Positions 36,401-51,500 of a DNA stretch of 64,000 nt are shown here, one piece after another. The stretch covers positions 620,001-684,000 of the forward strand of contig JAKNDB010000053.1 of NCBI GenBank assembly GCA_024305405.1, given 5' to 3'. A program made the position numbers and the translations under genes. Under the pieces are notes generated by a model. It searched no databases. It was given only the letters and a program-made list of their open reading frames with translations, and was not told the DNA's origin. Position 1 is the stretch's first letter. Each line of letters starts with the position of its first letter. The stretch comes from Dirofilaria immitis (Eukaryota > Nematoda > Chromadorea > Rhabditida > Onchocercidae).

Positions 36401-37254
36401 AAATATATTCAATAAATTCTTTTATTTTTTCAGCCTAATTTTTTGCAATTCAAATTTATCATTTGACTTTTGATTTTTCTTTTAAAATTCATATATAACA
36501 CATATATACACTTTTCCTCATTTTCGCCATCTTTTGTTATTCATCGGAAAATATAAAAATATTTAATTTTAAATTTCATTATTACTAATCACTCCAATTT
36601 GTAACACTTAATTTTTAATATGAAATTGGAAATAAATTGAATACCTTTTATTTTTAATTTTTCAAATAATTAATAAGTTTTATTAAATATAATGAAATAT
36701 ATAACTTTATAGTATTTAGAAGATTTTTTCTAATCTATCGTTGATCGTTATTATTTAACATTTCATAAAATTAAAATTTTTTTCATTTTTAGCGATTCCT
36801 CTCATTTTCCCTTTTTTATTTTTCATGAAGAAAAAATGGAAAATGTTATTTATGTTTTCAGCATCGAGAAATTTTCTCTTTTTTTTTGTTACTGTTATCG
36901 TAATTTACACTTTAATGTATCGAAAAATATTGATAAATTTCAGGTATATTATATATTTCTTAGTTTTTTTTCTAAATAATATATTTTGATTGGTTAATAA
37001 TTGAAATATAGTAATTAAAAATATTTTTAAATTAATAATGTAAAAAGACTTTTAATAATAAATATTTGAGTAATGAAAAATAATTACAATATTGTCAACA
37101 ATTTTTGATGAAAAACCTTTTTCACTTTTTTAAGCCAAAAAATGTTTGAGAAGATAAACAACAAGTTCATAATGATCGATATAATAAAAATGGCATGAGG
37201 AATTTGAATAATTGACGTTTTTATCGTTTTGCTACAAAATATCGAGCCATTTGA

Positions 37255-37746
37255 ACTGATTCATGTAATCATTCAATTAAAATTATCATATCAAGCAATC
37301 AATTATGATTGATAATTCATTTAATGCATTTCATCTTTCAATTAAAATGATTAAAAATTATTAAATTAAAATATCAATCATGAAAGATGTTTTTATGCTA
37401 TTCGATTTATGATTTATTTAATCCTTCAACCAAATTTATCAAATCAATTTATGAATCATAGTGGATGGATCCATTTAATATTTCAATTAAAATCAGACAA
37501 AATTATTAAAATAAGATATCAATCATGATGGATGTTGTTACACAATTCAACGTGATTCATTTAATCTTTCAATAAAGTTATCATATCAAGTTATGAATCG
37601 CAATGGATGAGATTACGGCGAATATTTGATCTGATTTATTTGATCATCTATCAGCATCAAGCAAAATTAGTTATTAATCAGTTGATTTTATTAACCTCTC
37701 TGAATGACTGATTCATGTAATCATTCAATTAAAATTATCATATCAA
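37255..37746 (+). repeat. Degenerate repeats around tcattcaattaaaattatcat
   Basis: The phrase gattcatgtaatcattcaat plus taaaattatcatatcaagca occurs at 37258-37300 and 37706-37748. Weaker relatives containing atcaatcatgatggatg or gaatcgcaatggatga lie between. Confidence 0.6.
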
Positions 37747-37748
37747 GC

Positions 37749-38035
37749 AAAAAAATATGCACTTTGCACACTATATTGTTCTAGTTTGAAATAACTGTGG
37801 TAATAAAATATCAATTCTCGGATAGCTAAATCACTCTGAATGATAATATACCTAGCGAGAATTATTAAATGATGATCTGCAGATCAGAAATGATAAAATA
37901 TCAACACGATATAATGTATATTTGTAACTTACCTTTTAACTTTATAATATAATATGCACTTTGCACACTATATTGTTCTAGTTTGAAATAACTGTGGTAA
38001 TAAAATATCAATTCTCGGATAGCTAAATCACTCGA
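37749..38035 (+). repeat. 82 bp direct repeat pair
   Basis: The segment from atatgcactttgcacactat to ggatagctaaatcact occurs at 37755-37833 and again at 37952-38033, essentially identical. Confidence 0.85.
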
Positions 38036-38149
38036 GAATTGAAAGAAAGTGTCGTTTCGTTTTTTTTTTTTAACTTTAATACTTCATTATTATGTCTTTT
38101 AAAAAAAGTGAATGATCACTGAAGCAATAATAACGTACAGCATATTTGA

Positions 38150-38370
38150 CAATTTTAAGATGACTTAAAGATGTTTAATGAATTTAATAATGACGCAATG
38201 TGTGTGCTTCATGATTTTAATAATGACGTGAAATATGCTTAACAATTTTAATGATGAAATAAAGCATGTTTAATGAATTTAGTAATAACGTGAAGCGTGC
38301 TTAATGATTTTAATAATGACGTAAAACGTGTCTAATGATTTTAGTAATGAGATGAAGCGTGCTTAAAGCG
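38150..38370 (+). repeat. Decayed tandem array, unit ~35 bp
   Basis: Units built on taatgattttaataatgacg followed by tgaagcgtgctt recur about six times with substitutions and small indels. It is a degraded minisatellite. Confidence 0.65.
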
Positions 38371-41300
38371 TAGTTAATAATTCTAAGTTCTACTTCATAC
38401 TACATTATAATGTCAATTTAGGATAAAACAAAACTGTCGCTTTCTTTTTTTTTTTGTTATCTTCCAACTATAAATACTATGACATTATAAATAAACCTTC
38501 TTATCTTACTTTAAGTTATTAACATTAAAGCCACACAAAGTTTCCTCAATTTTTCCATTTTCCGGCCGTAAAAATAAAATGCAGTAAAACTTTACTCCTT
38601 TTTAGCTGCAGGTCATAATGAAGAGGTGAAAAGTTGAAAGATTGAAAACATTGGAATGATTTAAATATTAATTTCTTTAGTACTGTTAGCAAGGAATGAG
38701 AAAGAGATATTGATTCAATTAATATAATTGTGAATATATTATTGATAATTTAATCAAAAATTTTGATCGAATCAAATATTTTCTGATTAATAAATATAAT
38801 TTTGATAGCAAGCAATTTAAATTTTATCTATTCTATAATTTTTAAATATATGCTTGAATTTAATAATTTTTGAATATTATGGTTTGTTTGGAATTGAAAA
38901 TTTGAGATCAGTTGATAGAAAAACTTATTATTTTTCTTTTTTTTGTTATCACTCATATTTCATTTTCATTTCATTATTGTCATTTTTCTTTATGTTGATT
39001 TTAATGATAACGATAAATTATCGTGAGTGAAAATGTGATAAAAATATAGTATGAAAATAATAGAATTATTTTAATGATTCGATAAAATTGGTAAATTAGA
39101 ATGAATGATTGAATAAAAAGCAAAGTATTTATTTTAAAAATGAATTCAATAAGTTCAAAATAAACTTTAAATTTGTCTTTTTTCAAGAAGGGAGGGAAAA
39201 ATGAAGAGTACAAGGAAGATATCTTGAAAATTCAATTTAAAATATACTTTGTACTCAATTTTGAAATATCTTTTGAAAAAAAAAAGGAACAAGGAAGAAG
39301 ACAAAATGAAAAAAAATTGGAAAAGGAAGAAAGCATAATATGAGGAAAAATTACGAATTAAGAAGAAGAAGCTTAAATGAGAAGATCAATGAATGATTTC
39401 ACTTTTTTTTCCTCGAGAATTTTTTTCTTTTTTTCGTATTTCCTTCTTGTTCTCATTTATCTTTCATCTTAAATTTTGAGTACGAATGATAATGAATTTG
39501 AGAAAATCTAGGAAACTTCTTCGATCAATCAATCGCTAATTAAATCTTTCTCTCTTCCTTCCTCTGACGAACAAAGAACGTAAAAATGAATTTATGAAAA
39601 AAAATAAAAATCGACGTTTTTCATTTCTTTCGTTTTCGTTTTTCGTTTTTAGTACTTTTTATTTAAAAGAAATTAAATAATCAAATAACTAATGCGACTA
39701 AATAAGATCCAATTTTAATTGAAATTAATCAATTAAATATTTTATGTTTCCATTTAAAAGATACATACTGTTCAGGCGTTAAAAGAATGAAAAATGTTTT
39801 CTTCTTTTTTATTATTTGAATTTATAAAATTAAATTACGCCTTTTTCTTCTGTTTCAAAATTAATTACCTAAAAGTAATATTATCGTTAAAAATAACAAA
39901 TCAAAGCAAATATTTCCTAAACGATACATAAATTTTTTAAATATTTCATTTATTTTTGCAAAATTTATCTATTTTAAATTATTTCATAATTTTTTCTTTT
40001 GATATATTTCAAGTGAAAATTGAAATATTTTATGTATAATACCCTTTGTTCATTTTAAATTGATTGATTTGTAGATTGCAAAGAAAAAATAAAAACGAAA
40101 AATAAGAAAAAAGAAAGTTCAAATTTTAAACTAATCATGGGAAAGGAAAATAAATTTCGATGTATAATTAAAGTTGACAAATTTGTTAATAAATTATTTA
40201 TATGAGTAGGACAAATAATTTAGCATTGTAAATTGAAAGTTATTAGAGAATGGCAACATTTATTATATATCATTGTTTTTAGAGCTACATATTACCGTAA
40301 AATCACTATATTTCAAAATATCATAGTCATATCAATTTATTATCGCTAAATATATCTTTTCATCATTCATTTGCATACAATATTTTCTTGCATCATTTAT
40401 TCGGCATAAAATTTCTACAATCGAGATATGGTTATTATTTACAAACTTGATTTTCCAATTTTGAAATATTTTGAATACATGATTTTATTAATGTTAATAA
40501 ATTTTAATATCTAAACAATAGAATCAGAATTATATTCGGAAACATTTATTACTATTAACATTAAATATATTCAATTGATAATTAAGTACTCAGATTAATT
40601 TGTATTCAGAAAAAATTACATTTTGTTATGAAGAAAAAGGGCACTGAAACATTGCGTTGAATACATATTAATTAATTATATGAATTATGATTAAGAGAAG
40701 AAAGAAAATGGTGGAAAGGAATAATAATATGATAGAATTAATTATTTTTGAAAAAGGCAAAAAATAAGGCAAAAGATGAAAAGACATAAGAAAGATAAAA
40801 TAAAATGAGAAATGTCAAAATTATTAAATACAATTTGTTGGTGACAATTTATGCTCGAATAATGCTGTCGTCATATTTGTGAAGGTAGAAAATTTTGACG
40901 AAAATGAAATTTAAATAAATTGTTAAATTTAATCGAGAAGTAAACAAATATGGTGAAATGAATCATTGCAATGATCAGAGTTCAATAGATGATGATGTTT
41001 TTTTCATAATGGCAATAATAATTATTATAACATTTATGGAAGTGAAACAAAGTTACAATAACAAGCAATGATTAAAATGCTAATGATAACAGTGACGACT
41101 GATATCAGCTAAATATGATGAAGTAATAAAAATATAGGTTGAAAACTAATCAGTATATTAAATGAATAATTGTATATTATAAATAGCAAACTTATTATAA
41201 ATCACTTGTAATTTGTCACTTAAAATAATATAAATAATAACAATAACGATATTAGCAAAATAATTATAATAGTTTCATTTTTACAACAAATAATACGGTA

Positions 41301-41439
41301 AGGAATTATGCAATAAATTACACGGTAAAAAATGATAAATAAATTGTATTGTGGACTTTAAAAGATTAAACGATAACAATTATATGGTAAAAAATTATAC
41401 ATTAAATTATATAGTAAAAATTATACAGTAAATGATTAA

Positions 41440-41680
41440 AAGATAAATTATACGGTAAATGATTAAAAGATAAATTATACGGTGAATGATTAAAAGATAA
41501 ATTATACGGTAAATGATTAAAGGATAAATTATACGGTAAATGATTAAAAGATAAATTATACGGTAAATGATTAAAAGATAAATTATACGGTGAATGATTA
41601 AAAGATAAATTATACGGTAAATGATTAAAGGATAAATTATACGGTAAATGATTAAAAGATAAATTATACAGTAATTATAC
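41440..41680 (+). repeat. 27 bp minisatellite with four-unit higher-order period
   Basis: Nine units of gataaattatacggt-aaatgattaaaa. Unit variants (ggtaaat or ggtgaat; ttaaaa or ttaaagg) occur in the order A, G, A-gg, A, A, G, A-gg, A. A 108 bp block of four units has therefore duplicated as a whole. Confidence 0.85.
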
Positions 41681-42053
41681 GGTTAAAAAAATTTGCTCAA
41701 AATTCAATTAAATTCAAAAGATAAAAAGTACTACATAGTTGGAAATAATAATAAAAATAGATGATAGGAATAAAGAAAAAAATGTTAAAAACGAATAATT
41801 ACGGTAAATAATTGGGATTGGTCAAAAAAACGTCATCATCATGTCTTTGTGGATCATCGACCAACTTCATTTTATTTGAAAGAGAACAAAAGGCTTGAGA
41901 GTGTATGGTGGCATATAAAAATGGCTGGTTGAATGAATTTTACTTAGTTGCCTGCTTTCTTTTCAAATAGTTTTGAACTATTACGATGTTATCATTATTA
42001 TCATCTAACCTATCAGTTAATCATTTATTTCTTCCTTCCTTTTAAAACATTCA

Positions 42054-43247
42054 AATGTCTGGAATGGTAAACCTTTTTGAAACTTTTCTATATCTTTAGT
42101 TTTAATGTTTTTAAATTTTTATTAATTAATTCGATGCGGAAATTTTTAACATAATTCACATAAAATAGTGCGTATGTATAAACATGTCAAGAAATTTAAG
42201 TTTTAATTAGAATTAAACCTAAATATTTAATATGCATACATTTTGCTAATGTTAAGAAAACGAAATTTGGATATTAATTTACCTAAATATTTAAATATAT
42301 ATTTTGAATCAACAACGATTAAGCAAACATTTCATATTATTTGTTAGTCTAAACTTATTAAAACTTAATGCATAAAATAAAAATATATGGCTTAAAAAAA
42401 TATGGGTGATGATTTATTAATGAATTTACTAAAAAAAATTTGTCAACTCTAATTTTGATATATCAATAACTGAATGTATTATTGTAAATTTATATAATTT
42501 TGTCAGATCAGAATGGAACTGAAATTGATGAAATAAAAGGAAAAAATGACAGTTAATGCTGAAAACAATTTGATATTATCTATCTAATTCAAATAACGAG
42601 GATTGGGTAATATTTAAAAAATTCTTAAAATAATAAATCAAATTAAGGCAAATAATGTAATTAAAAGTTAATAAATAATTTTTGTAATTTCTTTGACTTT
42701 ACAACAATTACTTTGACGCATTCTATCAAAATTCAAATGATTTGATTGATCTATGATGAAATTTCTTCATTCTGATACATATCAGTTATTAAATATTTGT
42801 TTTCTTTTTTTCTTTTCAATTTAAATATTTTATCTTTTTTTACAATTTTTTTTTTAATTTGAAACAATTATTTCATCATATTATATTAGAATATTAAACA
42901 TTTCTCATTTCGAAAAAAAACTTTGCTCCAAATTTATGAAATATTTTTCATTTTCATTTTCAATAAATTAAAAAAAATTTGATAGATTTTGTTTATTTAC
43001 ACGATAATTTAATTGTTCATCCATTCGATTATTTCATAAATTATTATACTAAATTGATTCAATTTTTTTATAATTCTTAAATTAAAAATAATTAATTTAA
43101 AATGTAAATAAACAGAATATGACATAATTATATTTTTTCAGAAGTAATTTTGGCAACGATCAAATATATTTCAATCACTTTTCATTTCTTCCAGATCGCA
43201 GGCAACTACACGAAATTTCTTTGAGAAAGAAATATCAAAATGGATGA
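42054..43247 (+). CDS. Weak candidate two-exon gene with TATA-like start
   Basis: A TATAAAA lies near 41917. An ATG at 42055 encodes MSGM before a gtaaac donor. At 43142, after tttttttcag, an open frame reads SNFGNDQIYFNHFSFLPDRR and then QLHEISLRKKYQNG to a stop at 43247. Composition suggests coding, but exon 1 is phase 0 and this frame needs phase 2. A second acceptor (cttccag at 43193) in phase 0 gives only a 13-residue product. I do not recognise it. Confidence 0.2.
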
Positions 43248-45524
43248 TAGTAAAATTTGTAAATAAATTTCGAACATTCTTATAATATATGCCTTTCAAA
43301 TTTAGGTATTTATTTAATTAATTGTTAAAATTTATGGATAAATTTTTTGTTTATTTAATTGATCACTGAAATTTATGGATAAATTTTCGAATAATTTAAA
43401 TTAGAATTTAATGCGAAATTATTTACTTAAATATATATTTATTTATCTACCGGGAGCTTTCATTTATTCTAAACATATTTTTTGTTTATATGTATATATA
43501 TATTTTTCTTGTTTTTTAATGCATCATCCAAATATTTTTGAATTTTAGCAAAACAAAAACAAAACAAACTTAATCAATCCTGTTAATATAAATAGAAAAA
43601 AAGCAAAGCGAAATTTTATCAAATATTAAATGGGAAAAAAATAAAAATTAAATTGGATGATGCATATAAACCGTAAAGCTTTCATTACCAATCTGATTCT
43701 TGCTCAAGCTCAATTACCTGATTTTAAAGCATTTATGAAATCAAGCTTAAAAATTTAGTAATATGTTTTTGAATTTTAGCTCAATTAATAGAAAGGAAGT
43801 GAACTTTAATTAGGCCAAAGGTAATATGAGCCTCAAGTATTGCTTCTGGATAATTTCGTCGCTTTTTTTCTGCCTAAGTTATTTTTATCAACTTCCGCCT
43901 AAAGTGCAACATTATTTTATTTTTTTCTTCTTAGAGCAAACGAAAAAAAAAAATTTTAAGCGATCAAAGATTTATTCTTAATGGAAAATAATAAAAAAAT
44001 GAAAGTTGAACTTTTCCATTTAGTCAAATTTTAGCTTTCATATTAAATATCGATTTCCTTTTCCTCAAAATTTAATCCATAAAAATTTATAAATATTAAA
44101 AAGAAAGCTATCCAGAAATGATGCTATAATGCATTTCATATAAAGTCTTTCATTATTTCATTTCTTATAAAGTCTTTCAGTATTTGAGTAAAAATTTGTC
44201 TTTCTAAATTATGTTGTATATTTATGATAAGAAATAAAACCCAAGTGCTTTCATGATGTGTATTATTATTAGTTTAATAGTGACAATTGATGGATATCAA
44301 AGTTTTGCAATTGATATTAACAAATATACAATCAAGGGTTAATTGTTTATATTGATCATTTAGCTGATATTATCGCATTTTAAACTGATTAACAATTATC
44401 ACTAGTATTATTGGAATAAACAAATAGAAAATATGGCATAATTTTAAATACGAAGTATTCGAGAGCTAATTAACAGTAACATAAATTATTAAATTAGATT
44501 TAATCATTCTAACAGAAAATATAACGAATTAGACTACTTAATAAATTAATAAGCATTGAATTTATATCAGGCGAGAAAAGAGGACAATATATTGAGCCAT
44601 TTTAATTCCGAATTTAATGACTTCAATTATCAGAAAGTTACCTAATATTATTAAATTCGAAATTAATATTTTAAAGGTAGAATATTTGAAATAAGTTACC
44701 TAATATTATCAAATTGGAAATGAATATTTTAGGCGTAGAATATTTGAAGTCACTGTTCAAACAAATTTTATTATAATATTCGATTTTTAATTAAAAAAAT
44801 TATAAACATAAAGATTATCACAGATTATCACATGCTAATTTGTATCTAAAACTGAAAATATTTTTAAAGAAATACTTCAATAAAATTATTCGTATTAAAA
44901 CAAATGAAAATTTAAATTAAATTAATTCCTTCTATTCATATCTTAATTCATATGTTTGTTTATTTATTAATTGAATGAAGTTTGTTTATTTGTTGCTTGT
45001 TTGCTTATTTGGTTAATTGAATGAAGAATTTTTTCATAAATTATAAAGCAAGAAATATGCAAGAAAAGGAAGAAAATACTTTAACATTCATTTTTTTAAA
45101 ATGAACTAAAATAAAGAAGAAAAATATTAAATAAATAATTAAAAAATGAAACAAACTAAATTTTTCATATTCAATCGAAATCAATTTACACATTTATTTA
45201 TCTTACAACAATTTATAGCAAATTTAAATTAAATAATTTAATTATTAATAGTTGTAAAATTAGTCCCAAATTCGTTTCAAACATGGCTTCTTTTTCAAAA
45301 TTAGCACATCTCTATAAAACATATTTTAAGAATATTTCAGATTTACGTGAAAGTTTTAAATTTCTACTTATTAATGAGCTTAGTTCTCTTCTAAAAACAA
45401 ATTAAAAATAGCCCAATAATGATTATTAAGTATTTGGGTCAAAATTTGTTCAGTTCCATTATTTTGTATTGAATATTATTTTTTTAAAAAAGCCCAGAAA
45501 AGAAGAGTATAGAGGTTAAAAAAA

Positions 45525-48500
45525 TTAAGTAAAATTTGAAAAATGATTGGAATTGATAGTATTGGAAATTGAAGCTGAATGCAATGATTGAATTGTATAA
45601 TTACCACAACCATCCAAATGTAATATTATTTCATGAAATTTAATTAACGATAAATGATGAGTAATTGATATGAAACCAATATTATTCTGCAAATAATTCA
45701 AATTAAATTAAATAATTTTTAATAAAAATTTTTGAATTTATTTTTCTGTTAAAAATTTTAAATTAATAAAATTAAAAATTTATTTTAAATTTAAAATTTC
45801 TTCGAACAAATTAAAAATTATAATCCAAATAAACAATGATACTAAAGACTTCGTCTATTTCAAATTAAGATTCTTAATTAATTAGTGATTCTTAATTAAT
45901 TTACGATTTTAATTAATAAGCAGTATTAATTAGTGTTACTTAATTAATAATAAATAGTGAAAAAAAACGATAACTTGATAGCTAGTGAATGATAAATTTT
46001 TTCCCCGTAAATTTTCCATTATTTATTACTAAATTATTATTGTTATCGAATTATTTATTGTAATAATTATTAAGTTTCTGCTCTAAAATTAAAATAAATA
46101 AATGAAAAATTTAGCAATATACCGTGATAAGAAGTTGATAAATGTGTTCTTCGATATCTAATTCGATACTGTTGGTTGATTCATCGATGATAACAAATTG
46201 TGGTCGCTGATATAATACTCGGGCAAATGCAAGTCGTTGCTGTTCACTTAGTGTTAACGTATTTTGCCTAAAAAAATGTTTTTTAAATTTCAATTAAATT
46301 TGAAAATTTAATAAATATAAAGAATTACAAATTTACCGAGAACAAAATAGATAATATCTCGGTGATATATTTTGAAATTTTATCAATTATAAAAATTATT
46401 TGAATGTATAATAAATGTAAGCAAAAGAAAGTTTGACAAATAAAATATTATCTAAAATTTATGTTTAAAATTTTATTAATATCAATAAAATTAAAATAAA
46501 AATAATAATTAGAAATTTATAAAAATTAAATAATATATTAACCATTCAAATTCAACCGGATTAAATAGTCCTTCACAACGTTCAATTAACCAATCAAGTT
46601 TTAATTCATTTAAAATACTATTAATTAAGACATAATCTAAAAGAAAAAATTATTATAAAAAACAATGAATAATTTTATTTTTGCAATAATGGAAGATAAG
46701 ATAAAATTATAATTGAATTTAAATCAATAAAAGTTAAGTTTTCAAATTTTCAAATTCATTATTCATTTAAATGCATATTGTATGCTTGAAATATTAGCAA
46801 TACAAAAAATATAATTATTTAAGTAATTTATATTTGAATAAAAAAATGTTATTATTTAGATTTCTTTGAATGGAAAGCATCAATTTATATAATTGATAAT
46901 ACTATGATAACACATTTGATAATTTACCATTTTCAATTCGTTCAAAACTATCTGAAATGCCTGTTGCTGGAAAGCTAATTTGTTGAAATAAGCTTAAATG
47001 TCCACAAGGAAAATAAGGCATTTGTGATAAGCGTAAAATTTGTCCACGTTTTGTACCATACTTAATATAACCTTTAAAATAAATGAAATATTTAAGATAT
47101 TTGTTAAAATATATAAATCTTTTATAAATAATTTATAAAATTCAATTTTAACGCATTGATTGAATTAATTAAAATTACATTATTCTATTAGAATTATTTC
47201 TTCAAACATACAAATTATAAATACTTGTACGATTCAAAATTAACAATTATTCCAAATACTAAAATTTTAATAATTATTTGAAATAAAACTACCTGTATCA
47301 TATTGCCATAATCGTGATAACACTCGTATTAATGATGTTTTTCCACTTCCATTAGGACCTGATATCATAATTTTTGCATCTTTATTGATTGAAAATGAGA
47401 AATCTATAAAATAAAAAAAAATTTTACCAATTAATAGCAACGTATTGATTTTAAAAAAATCAAACTTTTTCTACATAAAAGTTTTTAAATTTAAAAAGAA
47501 ATATTCAAAGGAATAATGCAAAATAAGATGATAAAATAAATTTTACAATTACTAAAATTTGCCAAATATTAAATACATTAATTATTATCATTTCTGATAA
47601 TAATATTGACCGATACACTATCAGATGATATAATGCCGATATTATAATATATAAATTTCCAGAAAAAACATTTTACCTTCCCGAAAATTAATTGTTTATG
47701 CTTTTTCAACTTCTGTTTATTATCTTAAAAAAACAAATTGATTTCAAAAGATATTTGAAAAAAAAAGAAATACCATTAAGAAGTTTTCGAGTAGGATAAT
47801 AATTTGGTAATGAATAACTAATATTATGAATATCATATATCACAATACATTGCTTACTACCATCCTCAGTGCGTGTTGAATCAATTATAAAATCATCGTG
47901 ACCTAGAATAATTAAATAATTAGTGGATATAATTGGAATAATTAAAATAAATTGAAATGATGAAATTCATTTTTATGAAATCAAATATTCTATATTCATT
48001 TTTTATGAAATGCTCTATATTCAAAATTTATATTTATTTATAAATGATAATAGTTAAAGCAATTTATGATATTTTATATACTTTTTTATAACTAAAATTA
48101 TTATATTATCAAATTTAATATTAAAGGACAACAATATCGGTTGATTATGATAAATATAATGAAGTGTCGCTATATTATCGATTACGGTAAGTAATATATC
48201 GCCTTATTACGGTAGGTGTGATGAAATTACTGTAAATATAATCGAATACTACTGTATCGTTGATAAAACTTTGTGTGAGACCGTAAAATATATTTGGTTG
48301 ATTCTGGTATAAATCCAAAATAAGAGATATAACAGATATTTTATTTCAAAACACAATAAATATTTCAATGTAAATTTTCAGAATATCTCACTTATTTTCA
48401 TCAATTTTAATTCACTTAGTTAATTCTATGTGAAATACATATTGATAATGATTGTTAAAGCAACAATTTTATCACTTCTTATCATATTGTTATTAATAAA

Positions 48501-51500
48501 AATTTGAGATAATTTTAATTAAGTAAAAATTTTACTTTTATCAATTTTGCTATTGTCCATATGTTTGCATAAACGAACTAATTCTGCTACACTGAAAAGA
48601 TTAAACAAATTAAAAAAATTTTTATGTTAACAATCAATCATCAATAACTCTATCTTCAAACATTGCAAAATTGGAAAAATTTTTTTTCTGGAAATCCAAT
48701 TTTATTTATAAAATTGATGAAAATAAAATTTTCATTTGTAAATAAAATATATTTCATCTAAAAGTTATATTTCTAAATTTCAAAGAAATCATCATTCCGT
48801 AATTTTTTTTACCTTATAAAAATATCATAAATAACATCATCTGAGGACAAAAATTCTCGGATATAATTTAAAATTTTTGATAAGTTATTTTAAATTCTTT
48901 CAAAATTATAAAAATAACGATTGAATTAAATTAGTTATATTTTGAAGTATTTCTTAAAGTATTTTTTTCAAAGTGATGGAATAAAATTTCTTTTTTTAAG
49001 CGTAATTTTGACGTACCGTTGCAATATACCAGCCATTTCACCAGTACTAAGTGCTACGTCAATTATACGCGTGAAACTATTGATCAGATACATATATATG
49101 AATGCATTCTTAAAAATTTCACTTTAATATTTTAATTTTTCGAAATTTTTTTCTCCAAATTATTGCATTTTATAATATTTTCAGCATTCACTTACGAAGG
49201 AATTGTTTTCAAATTTTAAATAAAAAATTTTCAAAATACTCATATATTAATTGATAGTAATGATAATGACAATAATAATAATAATAATAATAATAATGAT
49301 AATTGATAATATCTAGCAATAATAATAATAGCAACAATGATATTTAATAAAAAACAACGATAATAACAATGATAATGACAGCAATAACAGCAATACGATA
49401 ATAATTTGTTAAATTAAAATGTAAAAAAAATTTAGAAAAAAATCAAAAAAAAGATAATAGATTTCTTATCCTAACATTGCTTATAATTTTTCCCAAATCT
49501 TGTCCTGGCAAATCATCATAAATACCGGTAATTAATATTGGAATAAATTGTATTGCATAGCTCAAAATACCACCATAGTAATCAAAAAATTGTTGCCAAA
49601 CTAAAAGGAAAAATTTATTTTCCATATTAAAATACAATCTATCTAAATATAAAAATTAAAAAATCTTATATACCAAAATAACGTAGAATTCAATATATAT
49701 ATTTGATAGAAATATGTTTATACTTATGATTTGCATTTATCATATCAAATTATGCAATATTTTATTGGGAAAACAGAGAATAAAAGAATTCGAGATAAAC
49801 TTTAGCTTTCGCAAATATTATTGCCAATATTACCGTAATCTGTACAGTAATGTTTAAAGTAATGCTTCATTTGTGTTACAGAGTTATTCATTTATATCAT
49901 ACATAAAATTTATAATTAGAATTTTAAATGTCCAAGAAAAAACAAATGATATCAAATCAACGACACACATTTTATTTTGATTATATAAAATGATATGCGA
50001 AATAAAAAGTAATTCACATTCCGAAATAATCAACCTGATCATTTATAGATTATAAATATATCGATTTTTCTCGAAACATTTAAATTTTTAAATTAAAGAA
50101 AAAATATTGAAACAATATGTGTAAGATTATCGCCATCTATTTGATGTATAAGAATTATCATGATAATAATGATTAGTAATGATATTTGATAAACTTACAT
50201 AAGTTAGGTAATTTCCAACACATAAATTTAAACTGTCGCCACCATAACAACATAAATATTCGATTACATTCATATTGTTCAAATGGTTCGGCTTCATATA
50301 AAGCAATTGATTCGGCATTATCCCGTATTGAGACATGTTTATATCTGAAATTAATTTTTAATTAATATAAATTTAATTAGTTAAAATAATTGCTTTAAAC
50401 TTTTCGTTTTGATAAGCTAAAAAACAAGCAAATGTGATCGAGAGTTCGAGAGAAAATAAACTACTTATGACACCGCTTTGATTAGATAAGTCAAGAATGC
50501 AATCAAATGTGATCGAGAGTTCGGGAAAAATGAATTACTTATGACCAAAATGATTACCATATATTTGTTTCATATGTTTAGTTATCATATGACTTATATT
50601 TTAAATATGGAATTCATATGAAAATTGAAATAATATCTCATATATCAAATAAATAAAATAATTGTCATATCGTTCTATTGCTTTCCAAAGACTAATTAAA
50701 TTCATTTTAAATTTTCAATTTCCATTATAAAATTGACGAGTTGTGAATATAGTTGTCAACTGATAGCAATTTTTATTCATCATTATCAATAATCTAACTC
50801 ATTTCATTGTTTAATTCTTTGAGTAAAAAATATCTTTAAGCATATAAGTGTTAACTTTATTTTAATTGTAATTAATCTCATTTTAATCATTTAATAATTT
50901 TTGAATTATTCTTAATACAAAAAGAGAAAAATTCTAATAATTATTTAAGTATTGAATTTGATGGATTTTAAGCACATTTAAAAATACACAAAATTTTGCA
51001 ATAACTTAATTTAATTTAAAATTTAAATATTTTCAATATAATTTAATTTTATCAGTAATTGTTAAAACAAAGATTAGTAACAATTGCTATTATCATTTAT
51101 CGAAAAAGAAAAAAAGAAACGAATCTAAAAAATAATACCTAAAATCACCTTCCGCTTTTTCTACTCGAGCATTCCATTTGATCATCGGTGATATAATAAA
51201 TTTATTACCGATAACACCAATAATGAAATATCCATAAATAATTCCAATACCCAAACTACCAGTACTAAAATTTAATTTCTATTTTACTTTTATCCAATTT
51301 TACAAATATTTCAACATATACTATTAGCACATATGAGCAATAATAAATATAATAACAAAAAAATTAATTGATTAATTTAGTAATTCATTTCCATATCAAA
51401 AAAATTCTTACAATATGAAATAAAATAATAAAAAATTATTATTTTCCTACAAATAATTTTAATTAATAAATTTATAAAAATTCTAGAAATGAAATTTTAT

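Larger units (their letters stand above)
36401..45524. other. Gene-poor AT-rich region
   Basis: Apart from the repeats listed separately and one weak splice-bounded candidate (42054-43247), I see no exon I can support. A 70-codon minus-strand frame at 39001-39213 has the low-complexity Phe/Ile/Tyr composition expected by chance. Confidence 0.45.
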
